Shown here in pieces: positions 44,705-56,900 of a stretch of 64,000 nt of DNA. Below the pieces are notes generated by a model, which had not been told where the DNA came from, searched no databases, and worked only from the letters and a program-made list of their open reading frames with translations. Made by a program: the position numbers and the translations under genes. This DNA is from Stenopsyche tienmushanensis (lineage: Eukaryota; Arthropoda; Insecta; Trichoptera; Stenopsychidae), in NCBI GenBank assembly GCA_008973525.1, contig WACJ01000521.1, positions 1,302,001-1,366,000 of the forward strand, given 5' to 3'. The first letter of the stretch is position 1. Every line of letters begins with the position of its first letter.

Positions 44705-46210
44705 TTATTTTCTTAATTTATCATGGATCGGAATGTACGGTATTTTGAATAACTGTAATTTTTTAGTTAGAGTTGATTTCACTTCAGACATTTGATTTCT
44801 ATCCAGATTCCCCATTTTAGCTACTTTGCGATTAACATACGTGAATACGTCTAGTAAATGTTGATTTGCTCCAAACTTCGACAGGCAAAAACATAGTGCT
44901 TGAATAAACCAGGTGCCTTTTTTACTATTCCTATAGGATAGATTTTTCGCAAGCGTAGAATTGAATATTAATAGATCTTTATTGTCTACGATTGTTTGAT
45001 CGTTGGAAGCGTCGTTATTATCATCAATATTGTCATCGTCGACGTTTTCATTCGGCATTTTTTGCTCTCGGCAAGCTTGAATCAGTAGAATTTTAGGCTT
45101 TCCTTCAAGATTTTTGGTGCACATACTTTTGATGATGTCGTTGACTTTCAAGCTGACACCATCGCTCCCGCACACTTCTCCGTTTGTCCCGTGCGATAGT
45201 ATGCATACCGCAAAAGCACTGTCTTCTAGCTGTTTAATATTGTTTGCTTTTTTACTGATACGCATTATGATTTGATCGTGGTTGCTATCATCGTATTTTA
45301 TTACTTTAAATCCGAACATTGACCAAACATTAGTCAATTCTATGACGTCATATTCCGTGCCTTTTCGATCAGAACACACGCCAGAGAATTTTTTTTGATT
45401 GAAAATCAAAATCGTTCCAACTGCGCTTTTATTTATTATTTTATAAATCTCATCTATATGTTCGTTTTCTCCATCAGGATCAAAATATTCATCGCTGAAT
45501 GTGTTAAAGGTGTCTTTTACGTCATGTTTCTTCAAGTAAAGGTTCACTTCAGTCTCGTGAGAGTTGAGAGCATCGATATAAATTTGATATTTGTCGCTTA
45601 TTTTGTTTGTCAAACACGATAAGTTGCAATAAGGATTTCTCTCGATTGGATCTGGACAGAGTGGCCATATGCCAATTGCGATAATATTTTCAGCTATCAA
45701 TCCGAGAAGAAAAACCTCAAAATAATCGGAATTATTTTTTTTATCCACAATCAAAATCGTGTTTTTGTCCTCGAGAATATCATCCATCATTTTTTCGCGG
45801 TCGTGCTGGGACAGCTCGTTACACAGCGCCGACAAAATCTTCTTCGTACGATGGACGTGTCGAGTTCTTTCTAAATCCTCCGGCGAATAATAATGAATCA
45901 ACGTTCTGAGGTTCAAATTCATCCTGATCAATTCGCTATAAGCTTTGATGATGAGCAAGCACTCGACGAGTGTTCCCTTCCAATTTTCTATTTGAGCGTT
46001 GCATTGCTCGATCCACTCGGCCAAGAGTTCGTCCGGGGTCCGTTTCAACGCGTCGCCTTCTGAACGATCGATTGCTTCGATCAATCGTCTTAGAGTCCAT
46101 TCGGGATCCGTCGGAAGCAAAAATAAGAATGAAACTTTTTCATCGATTTCTAAATTTGCATCCAAATCCTTAACAACATTCAACTCTAACAAATCAACGC
46201 TAAGATCCAT
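44705..46210 (-). CDS. Dredd: Dredd orthologue candidate D10 (initiator caspase)
   Basis: 501 codons from the ATG at 46210; single exon. The Dredd-type prodomain is present (KVSFLFLLPTDPEW, NWKGTLVECLLIIKAYSEL, HVHRTKKILSALCNEL, FEVFLLGLI). The p20 has RKGTEYDVIEL, His340 in ILSHG and Cys380 in QACRE; a terminal Glu in the pentapeptide is also known from Drosophila Dredd. The p10 has LSYRNSKKGTWFIQ, so S1 pocket and substrate loop are canonical. The linker is an unusual Asp/Asn-rich run (about 20 residues) offering many Asp sites. The expected role is recruitment through the prodomain to FADD, cleavage of Imd and activation of Relish. It is divergent from D1-D8 and the best candidate for the original gene. 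It is divergently transcribed from Bre1. Confidence 0.85.
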   Translation of the reverse strand: MDLSVDLLELNVVKDLDANLEIDEKVSFLFLLPTDPEWTLRRLIEAIDRSEGDALKRTPDELLAEWIEQCNAQIENWKGTLVECLLIIKAYSELIRMNLNLRTLIHYYSPEDLERTRHVHRTKKILSALCNELSQHDREKMMDDILEDKNTILIVDKKNNSDYFEVFLLGLIAENIIAIGIWPLCPDPIERNPYCNLSCLTNKISDKYQIYIDALNSHETEVNLYLKKHDVKDTFNTFSDEYFDPDGENEHIDEIYKIINKSAVGTILIFNQKKFSGVCSDRKGTEYDVIELTNVWSMFGFKVIKYDDSNHDQIIMRISKKANNIKQLEDSAFAVCILSHGTNGEVCGSDGVSLKVNDIIKSMCTKNLEGKPKILLIQACREQKMPNENVDDDNIDDNNDASNDQTIVDNKDLLIFNSTLAKNLSYRNSKKGTWFIQALCFCLSKFGANQHLLDVFTYVNRKVAKMGNLDRNQMSEVKSTLTKKLQLFKIPYIPIHDKLRK

Positions 46211-46237
46211 CGGCTCGATTTACGAACTCTTCGCGAA

Positions 46238-46320
46238 TATTTATACAAAGATAATTATTTTGAGTGCCAGATTACAATTGATTGATGAATGTATTATCTG
46301 ATAAGACCGCAATAGATAAG
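46238..46320 (-). promoter_or_regulatory. Putative D10 promoter: TATA box and GATA cluster
   Basis: On the minus strand TATAAATA (46238-46245) lies 28 nt before the ATG. GATA motifs (AGATAA, TTATCT, TGATAA) occur at 46249-46254, 46294-46299, 46299-46304 and 46314-46319. GATA factors help drive fat-body immune genes in insects. No kappa-B-like site was clear. Inferred. Confidence 0.4.
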
Positions 46321-46329
46321 TAAGACTTT

Positions 46330-47240
46330 TATTATGATAAAGAGTTGCCAGTTTTTTTAACGAATAATTTTATGAAAACATATACATATTAACGATAAAA
46401 TCGTATATCGGTAGATCAAAAATACGATCTCATTAAATCTTATTGGATGCACGTTGAGAATTCAAAAATGTTTTACTAGGTAGCATCATATTGATTATAT
46501 TTACTGGGATTCTTATATCAAATATCGATTTGAAACTGTATTTTAAATAAATTATTAATAATATGATTTTCGTAAAGCATTACAAATGAGAAATATATGC
46601 AACGCGACATGTTTGAGTTTATAAATAAAGCATATATGTTTGTCATGCTGATATAACGATTGTATTCATTGTTTTTTTAGGATATCATTTTTTTGAGATG
46701 TACGTGAATGCACATAATTGTTCTTTATAGTATTGACATTAATCTGGTATGATTTGTCACATATAAAAGCGAATAATTAGAGATATACCACAAGCGCGAC
46801 AGGTCGAAAACATGTGGTCCAGATCTAGTCGCTTGACGTCGACGGCGTCATGAACGATCCGTTTTGCCATCGTCCGTTATTCAGGATAAATATGCTCCAT
46901 GTGAATGCGTTTTGTAAGACTGCAACGTTAAAGATCATCTTGAATTTAATTATCATTTGAATATAAAATACATTTTGAACGTATAAATATTTATATACGA
47001 AATGACAATTTAAATTTTAAAAAAATTGTTCGTTATTAATTATTATTTTGTGAATGGATGTTATCGAATTTATTTATTTGAATAGAAATTGTTCCAGTAA
47101 AATAAGGTCTATTGATAGATAAAGCCATCGGCGATGAATTGATATTTTTAAATTTAATATTAAAAATAAATACATTGTAATGCGTTTTTTTTAAATGATA
47201 TGAACGATATTCGGAAATTTGAATTTAAAATGATGGGTAA
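46330..47240. other. Intergenic between divergent D10 and Bre1
   Basis: AT-rich, no element recognised. It probably holds regulatory sequence for both genes. Confidence 0.45.
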
Positions 47241-47394
47241 TGTAAAAGATGCGGGGGAAAAATAGAAACGCAGCAAAAAGTGAATGTAGAAATGAAGATG
47301 GTTTTGGAATAAATTGTAAATCGCGAAGGGTCGGACGTGTCGCCGTCGATGTCGGCGTCGGCGTCGGGTTTGCGGCGGCCATAGTATCGATTTT

Positions 47395-47960
47395 GGAGCG
47401 AGGAGCGCGGGGATCGGAGTGTGGGGAGCGAGGGGAGCACGGGGAGAGGAGAGAGCGGGGCAAGCGGGGCAAGAGGCCGGCATGGCCAAGCGCGCGGCCG
47501 AGGAGGCCCCGCCGGCGCCGGCGCCCCCCGGCCAGCCGCCCATCAAGAAGGTGCACTTCGAGCCGCACCTCATCGGCCCCGTCTCCACGCTCGAGGAGAT
47601 GGACATCAAGGTGCTGCAGTTTCAGAACAAGAAGCTCGCGCAGGTATACCGGCTCCCGTCCCCGTCTCCGCCCCCGCCGTCCCTCGGCGGCTCCCGACCT
47701 CCGCGACCGCCTCGTTAACCGCCCGACGCTTCCGCTTTCAGAGAATCGAGCAGAGGCATCGTTCCGAGGCCGAACTGCGACAGCGCATCGAGCAGCTGGA
47801 GAAGCGGCAGACGCAGGACGATGCCGTGCTCTGCGTCGTCAATCGCTATTGGAATCAACTCAACGAAGACGTCAGACTGCTGCTGCAGAGGTTCGACGCG
47901 GAGACCGCCGACGAGTCCGAGAACAAGAGTGAGTCCCCCCCCCCTCTCTCCGCGCCCCTC
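47395..47960. promoter_or_regulatory. GC-rich, CpG-rich 5' region of Bre1
   Basis: The leader, exon 1, intron 1 and exon 2 are extremely GC- and CpG-rich, in sharp contrast to the AT-rich window. It behaves like a CpG-island-type promoter. Long open frames on the other strand and frames here are by-products of this composition. Confidence 0.6.
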
Positions 47961-50900
47961 TCGTGCGCTCCGATCTCACGTCATCGAATGCGACGCGTCA
48001 GAATTTTCCGCCGATTTCGGGTTCAATGCTCCCCTCGTTCCTCATTTTCCGACTCACTTTTTGTCTCTCTTCTGTCAGATGAAAACGAAGCGACGACGTC
48101 GTTCCTCATGCAGCTGTCGACATGGGACAAGCAGGAGCTCGAGGAGCAGCTCGCTCACAGGGTCCAAGTCAGCAAACGGGCCGTCGGCAAAATTTTGCAA
48201 GCCTTTGATCGGCTGCAGCAGCGAAACGAGAAGATCACCAAGGCGCTCAGCGGAGAGACAAATGATGGTAATTACCTCCTCGTCAATTCTAAAAAATATT
48301 TGCGCTTCATTGATACATCTAAAATCAATAATAAATTATAAACTATTATCATATTAATAGTAGCATATTTATCATTAGGATGAAACTTTCAAAACATATA
48401 ATACAATGTCTTGTTAAATTCAAACATTTGACAAATGGTGCATTTAAAAAATATGAAATTTTCGAAAACCCTATGTAAATATCGGGTGTGTGAATAAGTT
48501 CTCGCCGATTTTTTTCTTCGTGCAAATAAATACTTTATTTTAAAATGATAAGTCAATTAAAGTATTATCCATCACTAGCCGCGACTTTTGCCTATTTTTC
48601 TGGCAGCATTTGAATTCCACGTTGAAAATACGACACGTCTTTTGGGACTATCCAAGAATCGACTCATTTTTTGGTGTCTTCATAAGAAGCGAAATTCTGC
48701 TCATCCACACCGTGAGTCATGGATCGGATAAGTGGTAATTGGAAAGAGCATTATCGGGAAAATACGGCAGGTGGTGTAAAACTTCCCATTTCAACTTATC
48801 CAGGTAGGTTTTGACCACTGATGCAACACGCAGCCTAGCGTTGTCATGTTGCAAAATCTCCTTGTCGTGTCTTTGAGCATATTATGACCGCTTTTCCTTA
48901 AATGCTCGGCTCAAATGCATCTATTGCTTTCAAGAGAGATCATAGCATATCCGCTTTTCTTCGCCAGTTATGATACAATGTACAATACCTCTTTTTACAT
49001 GTGAATAGACGCGACGCCTTTTCACATCTTTCGCCTTCAAGTCGTCGTTCCCAACACTGTTCAATCAACTCCCAATGATTTTGAAAGTTCAGATTGTGTT
49101 TTGACATGGAATTTCATCAAGCAATTTGTCATCTTCAAATTTTTTTGATGCGTCCTCATAAAAATAATTATTTTTGAAGTGATTGAACCGAAATCTGCAT
49201 ATTCTTTCCGCCAGAGCATGATCAACATAGGTCTTCACAAGGATTCAATGTGCTTCAGCTGCAGATTTAATTCGAATAAAGTCATGCAGTAAAATTCCTC
49301 ATAAATACGGTTTACTTGGCACAAAATTTGATATGTTTATGCTTTTACAGAATGACGCACACTAATTTGGTTAAGTTTGGTTATAGTACTGCAGTATAGA
49401 TGCGTCATCATTTAAGCTATACGTACACAATTGTTATACCGTCGTCTGATGTAGAAACGGCAGGAACTTATTCACGAACCCAATATTTGAATTATTTATG
49501 AACTTTTTCCTTTCAAACAGAAGGCACGGGCAGCGAAGTCGCACCGCCCTCTCTGGAAGAACCGGTGCGCGCGATGAACGTCGAACTGCAAGCCGAAAAT
49601 CGGAGGCTGCAAGCTCTCGGTACCAATCTGCACGAACGCCATCACACAATGTCGCTCCGAGTGGCGGCGCTCCAGGACACGCTCAACGGGCGGGACACTG
49701 AAAATGCAGAATTGAGAAATCAAATTGATGAGACTCAATACGAATTGATGAAGGTATGATCTGCTATGGTTTTCCGGTCGCGGCGAAAGTGTGTCATTGA
49801 AAAGTCGGTAAATATGAATTGATTAATCTTACAACGCGGATATGAACATAATCATGTCTGCTATGAAAACTGAAAAAACAGTGTTAAACAGTGAACAGTG
49901 AAGACTATGCAGAGAGGAGCGTTAAGTCTGTCATGGAAATTTTACGCGAGTAATTGATATATAAATTTAGTTTGAATCGATAATCTCGATTATCCAGACT
50001 AATTGGGGATGAAAGTAGTAAAATGTCTGGATTTACATACATATACACATTTAATTAATTATTTTTTATTAAAAGAATCAATGATCGATTTTGGCTTTAA
50101 GCTAGCTCTTCTTTTAGAAGTTGTCAAATCGTGAATACTCAAATAAGATATATAAGTTGTCCTGAATTACATTCTTCTTGGTTCTCAAGCCATTTCATGG
50201 TGACATCTAAACACTGGAAAGCTCCGGAATGTGTAGGAACAATATCTCCCCTTTTGCAGGCAGATATTTCTTTAATTATTTCCTCATCATTTAAAATTTA
50301 GAATCTAGGATCGTTTGCATTGCAATTCAACCACTTGGTTATATTTTCGTCGCAGTCAGCACATATGGAATTTTGTACTATTGCTTCTGCAATGTCTCCT
50401 ATATGAGATTCTACCGTGTTACTGGAACTTACTAATGATCTTTTCAAAATTTTGATCAAAGATACATTAAAGAATTCCAACTATCTGCTGCGATGTAGCA
50501 ACAAACTTTTAAATTAATTTTTTTTTTGGAAGCTGATAACTGTTTTTTCATTATTTTCGTCTGCTAGCAATAATCATTGGAAGCATCTGATTTATATATA
50601 AAGGTTTGAATGTTTCTGATCCATCGGTCGTATTACCAATGTATAATTTGGTGGAAGAAATTTTACCGTAAACATTTCATCGATCTGGTTTAAACTTTCT
50701 ATAGATGGGTGAGACGGTTGTCTAGTAATAATAATGTTTTCTCTCTTTTATCTCTGGAGTTTTGATATTTTTTCACTTCTGGTATGAACTATTTTTCATG
50801 CCATCGTTTAAAAACTTCACCATTCATCCAGGCTTTCTTCTGATGATCATATTCAATCAGAAGACTTGATTTTTCAACGACAAGCTCTTGAAAAAGTTCT

Positions 50901-53900
50901 ACTGTATTTATCATTTCTTTGATTCATTCTTTTTCGTTTTTGTTAAATATGATACAAATATCAACTTCATGATGCGTTTTTATTGGAATGACAATTTTTC
51001 TTATATAAAGGATAGTACAAAAACCGCTCTAATACAGGAAACAAATGAAAATCCAAAGGATTGAGATCTTAAAAATAATTTGGATGCAATAGTAACTCTC
51101 ATTAAATGTCCCTGATTTTTTTAATGGTAATTTTCGCTGAATGTAGAGACATTTTCATGGTGCAAGATGATATTATGCCTGTGGATGAGTTCCGGACAAG
51201 TTTGATCGCTAACAAATGTTTATTCACAGTTGAGTGAAGTCTCTCAGTCAATCTGTCAAAGGAAAGACCTGATTTTGTCTCCGCCAAATTTCGTAGATTG
51301 TCTTTATCCAGTGTTTTAGGCCTCCCATGATCTGATTCATCCAACAACGAAAAATAGTCCAATTGAAATCAGGCAAATCACTTTTGTTCATGTTCGTTTC
51401 CACCACAATACCACAACTGAGTGGTGAGAGTAAATAAGTTTAATTTGATTCCATTTTGAGGGTTTCTTCCTGTCAAAATTATACATATCCAGACAGAAAA
51501 ACCGGTCAGAATAACTGAACAATGACTGTTTAAAAGCGTATAGCAAAATTATGTTCAGGAGTAATTGTTTGAAGGTGGTTTGAAACTCTCTTAAGATTTA
51601 TATTAGTACATTTTTAGCAGTCAAATGTCAAAAACAGTTTGTAGCCTAAACTATCAATTATATTGCAAGTTCTTTAATGGTTCCATGTAGATTAGCTTCA
51701 CAAAGTTTTCTAATTGAATGTTCTGTCTTTTATCCAGTTTTTGCCTTGCCAATGTGGGATACATTCTGGGGAAAGTCGTGATAAATGGGGGATCGTTGAT
51801 TAATCACTTGGCCGTTTCCTTCTAACAGCCTCATCCATTGATTGTGTACAGGAAGGGTCTTTTCAATGATTTTTAACAATTAAATTTCGCACGGCAACAA
51901 CTTTTAAGATGTCATTTTCTTAAGACGTGATGTGACAATCTAATTCTTGCAGCTCTTCATTTGCCAAGGGTTCGACGTATGATTTAAGCAAAGTTTGAAC
52001 ATCATTTACATTTAAGTTTTAAATATCTGGAAATGACTAGAAGACTAATTTCTTCGACGATATTGTGAATATCATTTTCAATTTTTCCCAAACGATGCTT
52101 TGAGTTTCTCAAATGACGACAGATTACCTGTACATGGCTTGATTTGAACTTTTTTCTGCCTGCTCATCATAATCTAATTTAAAAGACTAAATTAATATAC
52201 TATTATTATTTATCTTGAAAAAGCCGAATTCTCAGGGTTCAGTAATCTTCATCGCAGACTGTACTCTCACAGTCTCTCCAGTTGGCGTTGGTATACTCAG
52301 CGCGAACTTTCCAAGACCTACGGCAGCAGTATACAATCGTGACGTCGGCGAGTAGACTTCAATTGGGAGCGAATTTCGAAGATCAGATCTTCATGACTGT
52401 TTTTATTTGTTTTACTTTGGATCGGTGGCGGTTATTAAGTGTAAACAGACAGCTCTTCTAAGGGACTCTAAACCGAACTCCATCTCCCGAATTCAAATTC
52501 CGGCTCGAATTTAATTCTTATCGAAAATATCTTTTTTATATCCGACTACCTTATTATATTTTTGGATGCTTCTCGAAGCTTTACATCCGCTTTGAATTCC
52601 GTGTCGGTCTGAAGAATGTTCTATTGTTGTGAGAATTGAACACTTGTTTCTGTCATCATTTTCATTGCATATGGTGGCACGTGTAATATTTCTAGTGGTG
52701 TAGTTATCTGAGTTTTGCCATTTTTTATGAAAATATTTTTTTAGAAAGTGTTAAGATGTATTTGTGCGAAAAATATTATTTTCATTATAAATAAAATTGT
52801 ATCACATGAACGTTTTACTATTTGCGTTTATCAAATTTCAGGTCAGGTCGAGAAATGATAAACTAGAAAATCATTTAGCAGAAGCTATTGAAAAATTAAA
52901 AAGTTATCATTTAGTCGGCAGTACAAATGCTAGTTGTAGTGGTCCGAGTGCCAGCGGCAGCGTTCAGCTCAATGCTGGACAGATAGAAGATTTACATAAG
53001 GAAGCCGAAGAACTTAGGGAGTTAGCGAACAATCGTTTAACTGAATTAGACCGATTACATCAGCAGCACAGAGAGTCGCTCAAAGAAGTGGAGAAATTAA
53101 AAATGGATGTATGTATAATGGCCTTGTATTATTTTGAAACGTGAATAGGTTTTTTGATTTGTTTCTATTAATTAGATAAGGCAACTTCCGGAATCAGTGA
53201 TTGTGGAAACGACAGAATATAAATGTCTGCAAAGTCAGTTTTCCGTTTTGTATAATGAATCAATGCAAATGAAAACGGCGCTCGATGAAACTAGATTACA
53301 GCTACAGAATAGTAAAAATCAACACCAACGACAAATAGAGATGATGGAGGTAATTAATTTTTTATATAATTGTGACGTCGTGCATGTGACGGGTGACATT
53401 TAAATGTTAATATTTCTCTTTATTACTTAGAGCGAAGAACTTGCGAGACAGAAGACTCTCAGAGGTGAACTTATTCAACTTGAAGACGTTGTTGGACAAC
53501 TTAGGAAAGAATATGAAATGTTACGTATAGAATTTGAACAGAATTTAGCAGCTAATGAGCAAACTGGGCCTATCAATAAAGAAATGAGGCATTTAATAAC
53601 CTCGTTGCAGAATCATAATAGCCAATTGAAAGGGGAGGCGCATAGATATAAAAGAAAATATAAGGATGCCACTCAAGAGATTCAGAAGGTATAGTGTTTT
53701 CTGTTTGTTCCATATAATCATATTCATTTTGTAGAATTCATTCATTCATGCTACGTTTATCACGTTAAATTGCCCGATAACTGTCAAATAATCTTATTCT
53801 TCTAAAAACTCCATGAATTTGATTGTAAAGAGAAAGGGCATTTTTAATGATTTTGACTGTTAACCTTCTTACAGGAATAGCTACTAAGACGTAAAAAAAA

Positions 53901-56900
53901 ATTAAAATTAAATTAATCTCTTAGATGATAATGGATTGTCCAGTTGAAAATGTCGTTTTTTTTCATATTTACTTTTTGACCATCAGTTGTGTCTCAGTCG
54001 TCTCCTTCCGGAAAAGTATTCATATACGCTTGAAAAAAATAGGAAAGATCATAAAACAGGGGGTGTGGATATTGCATGATATTGACGGGATCAAGACAGT
54101 GCGTGCGAGTTGTGTCATGATTTAATCGATAAAGAGATGAAACAACCGTTTTTACACTATTTTGTGACCGGAGATAAAAAATGGGTGTTGTGCTCAAATC
54201 GAAAACGCAAAAGACAATGGCTTTCAAAGGGACAGGTTGAGAAATCAACTCCTCAACTGGATGTATCAATAAAAAATCTCATGTGATATAAAATCTCGTC
54301 GTTTATGAGGATGATGTGATTAATCGTATTAATGTGTACAAATGGTGTCGTGAGCTTAAAGCTGGCAGAAAGAATGTTCATGATGAACAAAAGATTGGGC
54401 ATCCCTCAATCTTGACTATTGATATGGTGAACAAGATCGAACAAATGATTCATGGCGACCGTCGATTGACTTTGGACGAGATGAACACAATGTTTTCAGA
54501 AATCTTCTGTATGAAATCATTGCTGAAACACTTGGGGAATGTGGTTGTTGCATGATAATACACGTCCCCATACAGTCAACGCCACAAAGCAACTCTTGGA
54601 TTCATTTAATTGGGACGTCATCGACTACTTTTCTCACAGTTCTGATCTGCCACCTTCAGATTTTCGTCTTTTCATCTCTCTGGAGTTGTTAATGGGTGGA
54701 AAAAGGCTTTCTATTGATGATGAGGTCAAAAGTGCTGTAAATCAATGGGTCAAAACATCGGGGCACCAGAAAGTTTTGAATTTGTAAATTTTTCATAAAT
54801 ATATTGCCTTTACTCTTCATTTCCGAACGGGCCTCGTGTGTATCTATTTTTACTGTTTTTATGTTAATAGTAAAATATATGTTTGGTTGTAGTTAAAAAA
54901 AGATTTGGAAGACTTGAATGGTACAACTGCGAATACAAGTACAACCGTAGGAGTGACGTGTCCTGTAAAGGAAGAAAAGAAGGAAGTATTAAATGCAACC
55001 AACGTCACGGGAGAGGTAGCTCAACAAACTCCCCCATCGAGTACACCGCCAGCAGAAGTACTAAATGTTAAAAAGGAAGAAAACGATACTCACGAGGTTT
55101 GTACATTCGTTGGTTCTATTTTAAGACCAGACTTGCATTCTGATCACTCAGTGTAACCGCATCATTGTTTCGTTTGATTGATTTATTTAGAGTGATGACC
55201 CAATCGACTCAAAAGATGGTATCGTTAGCAATCAAGGAACTAACTCTGTGACTACAGACGGTGTAAAAACAGCTACACCTCATGCCAAAGGGAATTCAAA
55301 ACCAAAAGATAAAGATAGAGTTGATCACAATAGAATGAGTAAATCCCAAGAAGCTGAAATAATCAAAGATTTAAAACAACAGTTGAAGTAAGATAGCTTA
55401 TATTTGTCCATTTTAATCCTTTTATGTGTATAGAAAATATTTGTGTAATCGTATATAGACATTGATTAACTCGTTTAAACAGTTTTTTTCTTGTAGCTTT
55501 CTCACAATTATGCCATGAACCTCCACATTAGTGTATTTCCGAAGTCTGATCTCATGCGTCTTCAAAGTCTTCTTTATTTCCTTAACAGTTTATATTTTAA
55601 GGTCCTAATGGATGTCACCATAAGAGCATACCAAGAAGCGTTTATTATATGACTGAAATGGATTTTTTTTTGAGAAATGAATGAATGCAAATTAATTGTA
55701 CGATCACGCTTGTATCACGAGCGCTTATATCAGCGATGTATCACGCTTGGTTTCTTTTTTTTTTCTGCATTACTCATGTAGCATACTTGGTCCATGCCGC
55801 CCATGCCCTGGTATCTTTGAGCATTGTGGGAACTGTAGTGTCTGGTGATAAAAGAGTAGTTGCTGCTAGCTCATGGTATGAGGTGTTTCTTTTAACGTTT
55901 CACATTAAGTGTTAGATGACACTTCAGTCTTCTTGCCTATTTTACATAGGCTTTCTTCTGACCGTGCTCTTTCTGATCCATTATCCCAGGTCTAGGATCA
56001 GTCAGTGTGCCCACCGTCATTTTTATGGAGCTGTCCCATTGTTCCTGCTACATTTCTTAAATTGTTATATAAAAGGAACATATATATAAAAGATGTAATA
56101 GAGTTTATGATATTGTTGAGAGTGAAACATGAAAAGGCAGTATGTAGCCAAATGGATAAAAGAAGAATTGTATATGAAAAGACCAAGAAAATTACTAGTA
56201 CTTAGATCTGTGAATCAAATTAGAAAAACTTTTGAGTGCAGTGAATGATATTTATTCAAGATTGTGATGAACAGAAGTAAATTGCTAAGAGTCGTCCTGC
56301 AGTGAATTCCGTTGGACAGAATAATGTTGACTTTTATTTATTATTTCATTATAAGATTTATGTATTTTGTTAAACTATTGACATGTTATATTGATGCGTA
56401 ATTTTTGGTATGAAAAATAACTGCATATAGCAGACGTGTCCGCTAACGCGTTTATAAATGTCATATTTTTAATTATTCAAGAAGACTATCTTTCCAATAT
56501 TAATTTAAGATGATAATGTTTTTATTGCCAATAGAAATAATTTTAAAGTGCTTTACTGCATAATCACTTTAATACAGTCAATCCTTCTATAGTGTCGAGA
56601 AACAAAATGCTATAGAAATTTAGGCGCCCATGCAAAATGTATGCGTGTTTACTTTGTTAACACGCGCAAAGGTGCATTGACCTTATGTATTTTATATATA
56701 GGCTTATGTAAAAGACGTTGCAAACAAAATGTATGCTATAGGAGGGTTGACTAATTGTAAATGCGGAGGAAATAGTTTTCACTTTTTTCGTATGTCATTC
56801 TAGAAAAGCTGTTAATGAACAAAAAGAGATGAAATTGTTATTAGACATGTATAAAGGAGTTAGCAAAGAGCAAAGAGATAAAGTACAGTTGATGGCAGCC

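Noticed and set aside
47160..47609. Minus-strand frames over Bre1 exon 1
   Set aside because: They are antisense to the CpG-rich 5' region and have low-complexity arginine/alanine-rich translations.
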